64,000 bases of DNA. Source: Strigamia acuminata. Lineage: Eukaryota; Arthropoda; Chilopoda; Geophilomorpha; Linotaeniidae. Numbering within the stretch: position 1 is the first letter of the stretch; each line of letters starts with the position of its first letter. Both the position numbers and the translations under genes were made by a program. Location of the stretch: the NCBI GenBank assembly GCA_949358305.1, contig OX442314.1:31047118-31111117 (forward strand). Reading direction: 5' to 3'. Shown piece after piece: positions 32,132-42,324 of this stretch. A model generated the notes under the pieces. That model ran no database searches and had not been told where the DNA came from. It saw nothing but the letters and a program-made list of their open reading frames with translations.

Positions 32132-32590
32132 TTAAATCTGCGTTGTACTGCAAGATTTTTTCTTGTTCTGACCGTTATATGGAAGAATGGATACAACCAG
32201 CGTAGCTTCTGGTACGCAGTCAATATGATGCAACGTCCGTTCCCCTCTAAAAAGGTGGTCAGTTTCGGGGAGGTGGCGGCGATGGCGGAAACTTCTCCCA
32301 GATCGAGAGCGGTCTCGATATTCTGACGGCGGGGTTTTAATCCTTTCGGCGAGCGCCGCTGACCCCGGGAACGGCGAAATCGCTGGTGTCAGACTCATTG
32401 GAAATGATGGCTGGTAGCCGGGAGCTTCGACGGCTAAGCCAAACTTCACTGGGTAGTGGGGCTCCGGTGGGGCTGGCGGGTTGACGTTTAGCCTTCACCC
32501 ACTCGTGCCTGAGTCGGATGGCCAACCCGATGGGTTGTTCACCTCTGTCTCGCGCTTGACGAACTAGATCAGCGCGTTTCGTCGGCGGGT
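32132..32590 (-). pseudogene. Fragment related to the element B third gene
   Basis: Minus-strand peptides GLAIRLRHEWVKAKRQ and SDTSDFAVPGVSGARRKD align with SAIRLRQEWAALKQRR and DDREFVVPVASGARPK of the ORF3 of element B (37140-39977), in the same order. They are followed in another frame by an Arg/Ser-rich RDRSRSGRSFRHRR piece. The sequence is much diverged and frameshifted. This shows that the ORF3 family exists in at least one other element. Confidence 0.5.
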
Positions 32591-33054
32591 TTCCATTTTT
32601 CCAGTTCGGGAAAAATATGGAATTTTGTCCTCCGTATGAATGCCTTTATCATTGACCTCCATGATTCTACCGGACCATCTTTTTAAGAGTATATACGCTA
32701 ATGTCTCTAGCTTTTTCTGTCTTTCTTCTAAAGTTTTACCATCTACTTCTAAATAAAATTCCATCAAAAAATAACAACGCCTCCAACTCCGTCTCGAAAC
32801 TTGCCTCCCGCCATGTGCGACGCTGGAGGCCTGGTGGGAGTTGCGGGACGTCGATGAGACGAACTCTGTCGTTCTGGTCTGCCGTTTCTCCCGCCCTCCA
32901 CGCCACCATACCAATAATCTCCTCCTTGTCAATAAGAGGACGCACTGTGTGGGCTCGCCAGCGGAAGGCCAAGTCGGCTGCGCGTCTGTCTAGCCATCGC
33001 TCGACATGCGCACGTCTGTCTGTGTGTTCTATACTAAACAATAATTTTTTGTAA
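32576..33054 (-). pseudogene. ORF-beta, copy 3
   Basis: Closest to copy 1: FSIEHTDRRAHVERWL, WRAHTVRPLIDKEE, LPPGLQRRTWREAS, then the shared FYLEVDGKTLEERQKKLE tail and SGRIMEVNDKGIHTED. Frame shifts occur after FETEL. It lies downstream of ORF-alpha copy 3 with the same AT-rich spacer as copy 1. The family is unknown. Confidence 0.5.
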
Positions 33055-33117
33055 AGATTTAATTTTAAAAAAATTTTCTATATTTTTCATATTAGGGTCT
33101 TTACAGATTGTAAAATT

Positions 33118-33518
33118 TTATTCAACGGGATTTTGAGGGTTATACAAATCGATTATACCCATTGATAGGCCTTCAAGTAACCTAACCATCCTTTGTATTT
33201 ATAATATAATTTCTAAAATCATAACTAATTAACATTCTATATTCTGTTTTGTTAGGCGCCACTTTAAAATTTGAATTATTTGTTTTATTAAATGGTTTTA
33301 TAACATATAAAGTACAAAAATTCGATTCATCCATATTTTCTTGGTTCATTAACAAGTACCGGCCGTGGCTCGACCACCGTCCCTATCATGGCCATTGCCT
33401 TACGTGCAGCCAGTGCGGCATTCCTCTGGTCACCTAACAGTATGTCTGCTTCCGTCAATACGAATAAATCTTCTGCGGTGAGTTGGGGATATTCTGGAAG
33501 TGGCGGTGCTGGTTCCAT
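33118..33518 (-). pseudogene. ORF-alpha, copy 3, split by a 153-bp insert
   Basis: The 5' part (33518-33343) has PLPEYPQLTAEDLFVLTEAD and MIGTVVEPRPVLVNEP. The C-terminus resumes at about 33189 with LLEGLSMGIIDLYNP and the usual stop. The intervening 153 bp (33190-33342) is absent from copies 1 and 2 and changes the frame. A small deletion in the LLGD...QRNAA region also differs from copy 2. Confidence 0.5.
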
Positions 33519-33742
33519 CCCGCCAACACTGTTTACAATTGTTTGATGGGATCACTATGGTTTTGCCTGTTGGATTTTTAATGTTAAAAAGGTTTTAATG
33601 TTGCAAATCATATTGTCTTAATAGACAATCACATAAATGATGATAAATTGATGATGATGATTATTATTATTATTCTGTAAAAATAAAAAAAAATAAAAAT
33701 AAATAAAATAAATTGATTAAAAATAAAGTTTTTTTACATCAA
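33519..33742. other. AT-rich spacer with ATT/GAT microsatellite
   Basis: A GATGAT/ATTATT microsatellite lies around 33645-33680. No gene. Confidence 0.4.
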
Positions 33743-34021
33743 TTATTCACGAGGACACTCTATCTCGGCACGACGAATCCGTCGACCTATCTGCGCGTTT
33801 GTCAGCTCTCTAACGATCTTCACCGAAATATAATGTCTGTTCTCATGTGCCCCGCACATCAGCAACACGAAGCCCGTGAACCCTGGCGGTACATCGTCGC
33901 GTATTGCTTTGCACCGTTCTAAAATGGTGAAAAATTGAATTTTTTTTTGTCAGGTCCATTAAAAATCTTTAAAGTACTTACCGTATTTTTGTCGGAACGT
34001 TTCACAGTTATCGGCGTTCAT
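33743..34021 (-). CDS. ORF-gamma, intact two-exon gene of 71 aa (unknown function)
   Basis: Exon 1 34021-33982 (13 codons plus one base; NADNCETFRQKY), intron 33981-33919 with GTAAGT donor and ACCATTTTAG acceptor, exon 2 33918-33743. Exons total 216 bases, exactly 72 codons with the stop. The protein has PPGFTGFVLLMCGAHENRH, then YISVKIVREL and TNAQIGRRIRRAEIE. Two beta-like strands are followed by a basic helix, and Cys and His residues could bind metal. Two other copies (11.9 and 31.2-31.5 kb) conserve the protein and the intron position, which argues for a real gene. I recognise no family. Its neighbours are ORF-alpha and ORF-beta on the same strand, so it may belong to one compact multi-gene element. 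Confidence 0.6.
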
Positions 34022-34309
34022 TTTGTATTTGAAAATTTTCCTTTTTCGTATCATGACTCTAATTATTTTTGTTTACTATCGATAGGAAATCACTAATTGG
34101 TGGATGATAAAGCCCTCCCCCCCTTTTTTTTTTTTTTTTTTTTTGTTATCAGTTTTTTAAAAAGTTGACATTATGCCCAAAAGAAAATAAAAGAATTTTG
34201 TCAAAAATTTTAATCAGATAATAAAAGAAATTTTCAGTGAATGAATGAATTTCTGCATCCAATACATAACAGGAAATGTTAGTTTTGAGCTTTTTTAATA
34301 TTAATATTA
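34022..34309. other. AT-rich spacer with C/T homopolymers
   Basis: Contains a CCCCCCCC/TTTT tract at about 34115-34145 and an AATATT run at 34295-34312. No gene. Confidence 0.4.
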
Positions 34310-34780
34310 ATATTAAAAACAAAATCGTACAACTTCATTAGTTCTTCATTTTCTATCGCCCATAAAAAGTCATTAAAGTCAACGCAAGAACTCGTTTCTT
34401 TCGATGTTCAAAGTCAATCGAGTTAAGGTTGCAGGAACAGTCCATCGTCTCAGTCCATCTTCAAGAATGATGATTAAAAGTAAAAGCAAATTTTGAGATT
34501 GTGATACACTGACATGAGGAATTAACTTTGGTGATATAAACCATCCAATTTCGCACACTTGCAATATGGCACATCTTCAATATCAGTTTACAAATGTCAT
34601 CAATCTCACCTTTCCTCCATCGACCTCGGTGTTCCACTGACAATATGCGTGTGGAAATCTGATCCGTTATCCTGGTGATGGACTTCGGATATAACAAAGC
34701 GAATGAGTAAGCCAAGCCTGGCATAATGTCTGTGGAACACAGCATTGTGAGATTGGTTGACAACCTTCTACTTCTACAAT
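34310..34780 (-). pseudogene. P-element-like transposon remnant, copy 4 (3' part only)
   Basis: Holds only the downstream conserved pieces of the family (the MKLYDFV start near 34330 and ITDQISTRILSVEHRGRW with KGEIDDICKLIL near 34600-34690). No transposase core is seen. A 4-base deletion relative to other copies and several small gaps break the frames. Confidence 0.5.
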
Positions 34781-35004
34781 AACTCGTAAATGTGAAAAAC
34801 CAAGTGTAGAAGGTTTTTTTTATGAAAAGCTTCATCTTGATTGAAATTTGAATAACTAAAAAATATACATTTATACACGTAGAGACACCATGATGGTGCA
34901 ATGTTAAACACGTTTTTAATCTCAGACTCGTACGTAGCCTCGAACACAAATACATAATAAAATGAGTACAATTAACACTAGATGGTGTAACAGCTTTCTT
35001 TTTT

Positions 35005-35622
35005 TTATTTTTTTCGAAAAATTAAATTTTTACGGAGCATATCGCTCTGGCGGGTGGATAGTACCCGTGTCAACGATGGGCAGCTTCGCCTCAACGCATC
35101 CATTCTGTCGAATGCGATTTCTTCCTCGCTCAGAACCGGGATCGCCCCCGGTTCGCGTACCTTGGTTGGTTTCGTTTGTGGTGCAGGTGGGTCCTCCTGC
35201 TTCGGTTTCGACGGCACAGGAAGTCTTCTTTTTTCAATCACGCCCGTAGCTGGTAGCGGTGGTGGAGGGGGAGGAGAGGATGAAACGCTTACTTCTTTTC
35301 TTTCACTTCTTTTTTAAAAGAAAGAAAGAAAAAAATCGTTGTTAAAAAGAAGAAAACGTTATTAAAAAAAGAAAGAAAAATGTGATTAAAAAGAAAGAAA
35401 GAAAATATGATTGAAAAGAAAATATTACCTTTGTTTCGAGACATCGTAGATGTCACTCATTCTTCCCTTCCTATACATAAAATAAAAAAATACAAAAAAC
35501 TAAAAAATTTCAATGAAAAATGAATAAACTTACTCTAGTTCTGCAAGCGCTTCATCACAAGCGCGTCTCACACTAAATAAAAATTTCTGCAATATGTAGC
35601 TGTCTGACATGATTGTGGACAT
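35005..35622 (-). CDS. Three-exon gene, 144 aa, Pro-rich, unknown function
   Basis: Exon 1 35622-35534 (SDSYILQKFLFSVRRACDEA), donor A|GTAAGT; exon 2 35470-35429 (KGRMSDIYDVSKQ), flanked by TATAG and G|GTAATA; exon 3 35308-35005 after an AAAAAG acceptor. Exons total 435 bases, 145 codons with the stop, and phases agree at both joints. The protein has an N-terminal helix, a Ser/Pro-rich middle (SSSPPPPPPLP, then PSKPKQEDPPAPQTKP) and a charged C-terminal helix (SEEEIAFDRMDALRRS, ending RKNLIFRKK). No family is recognised. Intron 2 is a purine-rich AAAG imperfect repeat. A TATA box lies just upstream, so the 5' UTR would be very short and the second Met (35610) could be the start. Part of a second copy of exon 1 flanks element B. 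Confidence 0.5.
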
Positions 35623-35653
35623 CAAATGAAATATGCTCTACTTTTTTGCTCTT

Positions 35654-35661
35654 CTTATATA
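35654..35661 (-). promoter_or_regulatory. TATA box (TATATAAG) of the 144-aa gene
   Basis: Minus-strand TATATAAG lies 32 bases upstream of the first ATG (35622) and 44 upstream of the second Met. The second gene copy beyond element B has TGTAATTAAG at this place, so that promoter looks damaged. Confidence 0.5.
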
Positions 35662-35809
35662 CTGAAGATGCAGGTGTTGCTTTGATTTTCAACATCCTTG
35701 ATTACGTTTTATTTCCCTATAGGAATGACAACAAGTGTTGTCTTTCATACGTTGAATGAAAAACAATATCACTGATTGTTAAAAGACAACATCACTTAAT
35801 TATTATTAT

Positions 35810-35888
35810 ACGACAAAATCACTTAATTATTGTTATAAAAATACAAGATGTGAAGAAAATATTTGAGTTTTGGCGTGAACGTGTCCGA
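35810..35888 (-). pseudogene. Truncated second exon-1 copy, separated from its ATG by element B
   Basis: Across element B, the right flank (62976-62962, ATG TCC ACT GTC ATG) and this left flank (SDTFTPKLKYFLH) read as one frame equivalent to exon 1 of the 144-aa gene (MSTIMSDSY). The similarity fades after about ten codons and there is no splice donor, so this second copy was already truncated. Element B inserted 11 bases after the A of its ATG. Confidence 0.5.
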
Positions 35889-35892
35889 CATG

Positions 35893-36967
35893 TGCGGCGA
35901 TCCGGGTTTTTACTTAATAAATCGAGGAGAATTATCAAGCAATCGTCGTAGAGATGCCGTACAGGACTTCTACTCTGTGGCCAAATGTTTGTCTAGGGGA
36001 ATGATTTTACACAGAGTAAAGGAAAAATTAGATAGTTTTAATTAGTTCAAAATACAGAGGAGGTATTATTTAGCAAAAGATAATGTTTGGGGGTCGATCT
36101 GGCTTCTTCTTCAGTATCTACACTCACGGTTGACCGTTGGCTCCAAGATGGCGTCGATGGCGTCGCGTGAGCGCGGGATTTTAGCGGAGTAAACTCAACG
36201 CTAAAATACGTTGCTAAAATATACTAAAATCCTCGCGGAGCAAGCTCAACACGAGAACACGTCTTGCACACAGCGGTTTGATTATTACGGAGCAAGCTCG
36301 ACGTAACAATCCGTCTTAACACAGTTCGCCTTGTGGAGTTAAACTCGACACAAAGCCTTCAAATTGACAGAGCAAGCTCAATGTCAATTCCACACAGAAA
36401 TGGCTTAAATTACGTGTAGTAATTCAAGCAGAAAGGCGCTATTCCGTACAGTTGGCACGGACCAGCAATGAATCTCAACTCTTCCAGATATCACAGATCA
36501 CACTTAGCAGGGTTTGGCATAAGTTTGACACAGATGTGAATGGTTTGGAAGCAGAATCAAGAATGCGGGAAGAGTGGGCCAAAACCGTTTAGCTCACTCC
36601 AAAATCTGCTCAGAAAAGCTGCGCAGATGACGAGTTGCACAAAGATCACACACGGCCGCCTTCGGGTCGTGTGCAACAATTGAGCTGGGCACGCGCGAGG
36701 GGAAGGGATGCTCCGCCCAGGCACACGCCTAGCAGCATCATCAAAGCAATGCACGCTGCAGCGCGATTGGTTGACGCTGTTGCTGGGCCAAAACTTGCTG
36801 CAAAACACAATATTATTTGGGTAATATTGTGTCTTGTTTTATATTTAATTAATATATATTTTATTTCAATTTACATTGAAACAAAACATATAAACTTGTT
36901 GAATATGTTTCTAAGACAATTTGGAAATATGGTGCGCACTCAAATGGGAATATTTGAGGTCACCACA
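35893..36967 (-). repeat. 3' LTR of element B
   Basis: 1075 bp, ends TGTGGTGACC...GATCGCCGCA on the minus strand. It contains five hairpin units (36178-36389), a 10-bp perfect palindrome around 36806-36831 and a TATAAAA candidate (minus) at about 36837-36843. Frames inside it (for example 36635-37006) occur identically in both LTRs and have no motif. Confidence 0.92.
36178..36389 (-). repeat. Five covarying hairpin units in the element B LTR
   Basis: Each unit has a palindromic core GAG(C/T)AA(G/A)CTC, in which the C-G pair of some units is replaced by T-A in others, flanked by unit-specific inverted arms: ATTTTAGC/GCTAAAAT (36178-36185 and 36200-36207), CTCG/CGAG (36232 and 36252), GATTATTAC/GTAACAATC (36280 and 36303, one mismatch), TTGTG/CACAA (36331 and 36349) and AATTGAC/GTCAATT (36362 and 36383). 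The same units occur in the other LTR, shifted by 25,994. The compensating changes suggest conserved secondary structure in RNA or in DNA. The function is unknown. Confidence 0.75.
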
Positions 36968-36984
36968 CTTCCCCCCTTTTTAAG
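36968..36984 (-). promoter_or_regulatory. Polypurine tract of element B
   Basis: On the minus strand, AAAAAGGGGGGAAG lies directly before the 3' LTR start TGTGGTG. This is the expected plus-strand primer of reverse transcription. Confidence 0.8.
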
Positions 36985-37139
36985 AAAGAATCCTATTCTT
37001 TTCTAAAAGAGACAGGTAAGTATGAGAATAAATACACAAGGTTTCAAAGTAAAATGGAACAGGATATATATTTATTCTTTTTTATTACAATATAAAAATA
37101 AAAAAGTAATTATTTTTAATGGACGGGTATGTTCCCTAA

Positions 37140-39977
37140 TTATTTAGGCAACATGTCCGTCGAATGATCGTTTGGATCTTTGTGCTCGGTGACGGTGCAC
37201 AAAGATCGGCCGGCGTTCGGTCCTGACCGGAAGCCGGGGTTGATGTGAAGCCACACTTGTTTTATGCGGTTCACACCATCCCTTCGTCCAAAACCCATCT
37301 CGAAATACTCCTGCGGGTCTTGAGGCGTAATTCGGGCGAACACCAGGCGTTGATGCAGGATCCACGGCTGTTGTTCTTTGATGTGGTTCTCCAGCCACGC
37401 GAGGACTCGATTGCAGAGATCCTCGTTGTTTTGGAGAATCGTCTTCGTTGCGCTCGTTATGAAGCAGAAGGCGTATATCGAGCGTAAGCGTTGATAGGCT
37501 GTGAGGTAGGTGGCCATATTCAATCCCCTATCTCTTGGCGGCGAATCCTTTGGAGGTGGCGGTGGTGGCGGCGATTTCTTGCAGATCGAGAGCGATCTGG
37601 ATCTGCGCGAAGCCGGGGCGCGCGTCTTTGGTCTTGCACCGCTGGCCACAGGCACGACGAACTCGCGATCGTCGCTGTCGATCCACTCCATTGGAGACGA
37701 GATGTTGCAACTCGGTGCCTCGGTTGCACGGGAAACACTCGACGTTGCCGTGATGGCAGCGTGGAGTGGAGCTGCGGATGACGGTGGTGCGCCAGCGGGA
37801 CGGGCGGTAGCTCGTTCCGCTGCGCGTCGCTGCTTCAGCGCAGCCCATTCCTGCCGTAGTCGAATGGCGGATCCAGCCGGAGTTTCGCCAGTCGCCTCGG
37901 CTTGTTGCGTCAATTCGGCGAGCATCGTTGGAGGATCGGGGCGAACTGACTCCCAATCGTCCAGCAAGGCTCGTGGAAGCCCTAACGGCACGGTCCACAA
38001 TCGGGTGGCGGCCGCCAGAGCCATTCGTAGGTCAGGAAAGACTCCTTGGAACAGGATTCTAAGTAGTCCTTCCGACAGCTTCCTGTGCATCTTCTGCAAC
38101 ATTCGTTGCAGTTGCTTGTCGGACTTGCACGACTCCAATTCTCGGGCAAGCCATTGCCATTCCTTCTCACCTTCGCGGATCTGAGCGAGCTGGTATTCGT
38201 CCAGATGCGCGAGGTACATCGTTTGGGCTGTCTCGGGAAATGATGAGAATCGTCTCCAGAGATCAGCGCACTCCTGTGCGGGAAATGGTTCCGGAGAGAT
38301 GTGTGATCTCTCAAAACGAATGACCGTTGTCACTTGTGGCACGGGCACTGATGGGTCTGGTCGCATGTCGCTGGTGACTGGACGGCAAGCGAACGGCAAA
38401 GAGGTGTTGACGTCTCCTTGACCGGCTTGCAATGCGGCGATGCGTCTATCTTCTTTCGCTATCTCGTCCGACCAGTCAATCCGGCCGGAGGAGGAAGCGC
38501 TAAGCTGTGAAGCGTTGGATCGTTCTTCACGCGACGAGAGTGAACTCCTCGTGGAAGATTGGCGCGATTGCACTCGAGGTCGGCTTCGGGATGTGGGTCT
38601 CGACACGGACTTCGAATGTCTTTTTGGCGGCGTCGACTCGCGTCGGTGATGCGAGCGATGACGAGTCTTTTGAAGTGGAGGTAACCCTCCAATGGCGCCT
38701 TCCCCCGACGACTGTGTTGGGGAGGAGCGACGGCCACTGTAAGGCGACCTCGATGATCGTGACCTCGACGTGGAGCGCGGTGGCACCACGTGGATGGTGG
38801 AAGCGACCTGTACCCGGGGCTCAGGCTCTGGATACGGGTTTGGCACGAAATCAGCATGGAAACATCCGCCCATGGCTAATTGATGCATTTCCGACTGGCA
38901 TGTCGGCACCCAACGTTTCTTTCCGTCTGTTGTTACACGGAAAGATTCGTGGTAGAGGCGTACAACCTCGGCCTTGGTTTGGTCAAGACGTTGGAAGATG
39001 TCCTCCAAAATCTGTCGACGCTCCCACGCAGGAGCGTTGAAGTAACGGCGATGGTCTCGCGTTTCTTGAGCGATCACTGTGAAGGCGAAGTCGAGCAACA
39101 CGTTTCGCAGTGGTCCGAAGGTGTCGCGCTTCATTGCCCACTCGAGGGCGTCGCGATGACCAAATCCATCGATTAAATAGGCGATCCGAAACTTCGTTCC
39201 CCATCGCTTGTTTAAGGATCTGGAGAACTTGTGGCGGGCCGCCCAAAACGTCAGTCTCCCCTTGGACTTGATGATTTCCGGCGGCAATGCATGTCGCCAG
39301 ACTCCAGGATCGGTCGGAACATCGGGGTGCAGTTCGAGATGCGTCTCCCGAAGCTGGATGATCTGTAAAATATTCGAAGAAATAATTAAAATCCATTTTT
39401 TCGTGTAAAATAATTATTTCCGAATTTTCAGTGAATAAAATCACGGGTGAGATTTCATTCGATAGTTTAGATTCATTAAATTTTTCAAAATATTTGAAAA
39501 ATCGTGAAAAACGTTGTTTTCGACGGCTATGTTTCAATGTTGGAGCGTTACCGTAGCAACGCCTCAAAAACGGGACACAGCGCCATCTGGTGATAAAAAT
39601 GGCGGCGCCTTCTTATGAAGACGTTACCAACGAACTTTTTGCTTTTTTGAGCGAAAAATGCACTTTTAATTACTTTTCATGACTGAAAGGTAATTTTATT
39701 TTAACTAATTTACCCGATCGTGTCTTTGTGCACGCGTTTCGCCATTCGGATCGGCGAATAGACCTCCTCGTAGGCGGGGTTGGGGCGGCGTGACCGGTAA
39801 ATGGGCAGCAGCGTCGGCCAGAGCGGCTTGAGCTTCGGCGGACGCTTCGGCGGACTCTTCGGTGACATCCACGGATGCATTCGAAGTGTTTGCAGAACCA
39901 AGCAACGTCGAATTTGTTTCTAATTCGAGGCTGTTGGCGCCGGCTTCGCTTCCTTCTTTCGGTTCCTCTTCTTCCAT
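37140..39977 (-). CDS. Element B third gene (ORF3), spliced, 828 aa, unknown function
   Basis: Exon 1 39977-39714 (acidic; starts MEEEEPKEGSEAGA, ends RAQRHDR), intron 39713-39363 (GTAAAT...TTTTACAG), exon 2 39362-37140. Both joints are phase 0 and the sum is 829 codons with the stop. A further 5' UTR intron is likely (donor ACTT|GTAAGT at 40063, acceptor GATTAG ending at 39986). The protein has a basic globular N-terminal third (GRLTFWAARHKFSRSLN, ERRQILEDIFQRLD), an Arg/Ser-rich middle (STSRSRSSRSPYSGRR), helical regions (QLQRMLQKMHRKLSEGLL), a proline run and a C-terminal block (ATYLTAYQRLRSIYAF). No signal peptide or membrane segment is seen, so it is not env although it sits in the env position after pol. 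A diverged relative lies at 32.1-32.6 kb. RNA binding or particle packaging is a guess from its composition. Confidence 0.75.
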
Positions 39978-40187
39978 TTGAACGACTAATCCAAATGGAG
40001 AAGAAAAATGAAAACTAATTTATTAGTTTTTCCTTGGAAAATTTCAAAGAAAAAACTACTTACAAGTGAAGAATCTCGTTGAAATAATCCGATTGTTTCG
40101 CTTTTGGTTTTTTGGAGATGAGCACTTAACACACGTGTGAGATCGAAGTGAACTCAGACGCGAAGTGATCAGTTCAAATACCGGAAG

Positions 40188-41703
40188 TTACGTTTGGGTA
40201 ACGTCGTTGTTAGTGACGTCATCCAATCTTATCGTTTGATTGGTTTGCGTATGGCTTGGGGAATTGCTCCTTACGTCATACGGCTGATCTCTGGATCTCG
40301 AGGTTATCGAGGGGAGAAGACACATGTTGTTTTTTCCTCTCGGTTTACGAGTCCGAAGATTATATCTCTTTGTCGGCGAGGGATTTATTGTATTTAAATC
40401 GCCGTCTTCATTGTCATCGGAGACTGAGTCAGATGAGTCTTTTATTTCAGATGTTTTTTGTTTCTTTTCTAAAAACACCTTTTTATTTAATTTTTTAGCA
40501 ATTTCAAGCTTTTTGAAACTGTCACGAAGTTCAACGTCGTTATTCACGAGGTCTGACTCTATTTGTGGTTTGGATGAATTATCGACAGGTATTTTCTTTA
40601 ATTCATCGTCATCTAACGTATTAATTATATTTTCAGTCTTTTGACCGACTTCTTCGCCTTCTAACCATACTTCCTGATCGAAACTCGGGAAATACGGGGT
40701 TAATTCCGACGAATGGACAGCTGGAAATATTTCGTTATTCTCTAGCTTTCTCAATTCTACGGATCCTCCCTGTAATACTTTGGTTATTACATAAGGTCCT
40801 GTTCTTTTATCAGCGATGCCAGCTGCAATGCTGCGGGCAGCACTCGACAAAACATGAGAATCTCTCCAAACTAAATTATTTAATTTAAAATTGGAGAACT
40901 TCTCACCTTTTTTAAGATTAACTCGTCTACGCAAATCTAACACATGTGACATCATGTGTTGATATGTTTCGGCGATAACGGCTTCTAATTTCTGCACGTA
41001 TAAATGTGGGTTTTTTGGATCTACGACCAAAATTCCTTCAGGTATTCTTGGATCCCAAGGTACTCTGAGTTCGCGAAAAAAGTTAAGAAATGCGGGAGAG
41101 AAGTCTCTTCCTCTCGTCACCGTAGTTCTCAAACTAAATGCGAATTCACGCAAATATTCGTCCCATTTGGAATGAACAGATGAATAAATTGCAACAAGAT
41201 ATTTGATGTCACGGTTAACCCTTTCAACCGGGTTAGCTTGTGGGTGATACGTTGAAGTTGGTGTTGGAACCATCTTGAACTTTTCACAAATTTTTTTAAA
41301 GACTTGGGCACGGAATTGCGGGCCGTTATCAGAAATAATTTTTCGAGGGAATCCCATGCTCATGGAAAGGTGATAAATGCAATTTGCTACTTTTCCAGCA
41401 GTGGGGTTACACATTGGATATAATTCTGGCCAATGAGTTGCCACGTCAAGTATGACTAAAATATGTGTGTTGTTTTTGCGCGTCCGAGGTTTCGGGCCGG
41501 TCAAATCAACACTTAGGCAGTCAAATGGGCTGTAAGGACCCATTTGCGCTGCTTCAATTTGTCCTTTCGTTCGAGGTTTGCAAGCTTGACAACGCTCGCA
41601 GTGTCGAATGAATCTCGTAATGTCCGATTTCATGCCTTTCCAGGTATAAATTCGGCGTGCTCGATAAAGAGTTCTTGCAATTCCTGGGTGACCAGAAAGT
41701 GGG
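40188..41703 (-). CDS. Element B pol, 3' part (integrase)
   Basis: Continues the pol reading interrupted at 55948. It resumes at P-LSGHPGIARTLYRARR with the zinc-domain Cys pair CERCQACKP, then the catalytic Asp in SVDLTGPKP, the second in ISDNGPQF and the Glu in NPVERVNRD (DDE), a GPY-type C-terminal module (KRTGPYVITKV) and a long charged tail. The nominal frame extends to 41780 but the first 25 codons are element A LTR sequence. Integrase joins the element cDNA to host DNA; here the domain is separated from its own RT by 14 kb, so it cannot be made as part of Pol. Confidence 0.9.
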
Positions 41704-42169
41704 TATGACGGTTTATAAGTGCTATTTATTAATAACACGGCCGAATTGAAAGTGTTTTCGGCCAAACCTGCATTTGTCAATGCTCCGAGTCACCACTAGA
41801 TGGCGCGATTATAATTCAGCGGTAAATTCGAATTGCGAGTTAAGAAAACTGGTAAATAAATATAAGAATATATTTATTTGTATGAAACAACACTTTATTA
41901 GGATTAATATAAATATATATTAAATGATTATTGTTCACACTAAAGTGATGGGAATCTCTAGTTCAGCAGAAACGGAGATTTGATAATCCATCGATCAACC
42001 GATCAATGTGATTGGTGGATCCATTTCCGGTCCTGGGTATCCAGTTCCGGTTGTGGTGTGAATTAGCATATTGCTCCTCTGTATCCACTTCCGGCGATAC
42101 GGGATTGGAGGGATTCGTGGAACCCATGTTCCAATTGGTTGATTGGATTAATCCCTAATCCAGTCAGGT

Positions 42170-42177
42170 TATATAAA
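42170..42177 (+). promoter_or_regulatory. TATA box in element A LTR (TATATAAA)
   Basis: A strong TATA motif about 465 bases into the LTR, with a CAGCTCTG-type start region about 30 bases downstream. The same box is at 54668-54675 in the 3' LTR. It marks the U3/R boundary region and sense transcription of A. Confidence 0.7.
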
Positions 42178-42324
42178 CCCAAACAACCGGCCATTCCGCA
42201 GCTCTGTTTGATTATTTCTGTTTGGTATTGTTACTTAAGAAATATGATTCGTTGTTCACGTAAAAAACCTTTTGGTTCTTTGTTGATTTATTCGCAAAGA
42301 ACCGTTGCATGATTCTACAGAATC

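Noticed and set aside
37510-38184. A 224-codon plus-strand frame antisense to element B ORF3
   Set aside because: It is a shadow of the GC-rich, Arg/Ser-coding minus strand gene. The spliced minus frame has consistent phases and a paralogue; the plus frame has no motif.
37140-39977. Element B ORF3 as an env gene
   Set aside because: No signal peptide, furin-like site, fusion peptide or membrane anchor can be seen; composition is RS-rich and basic.
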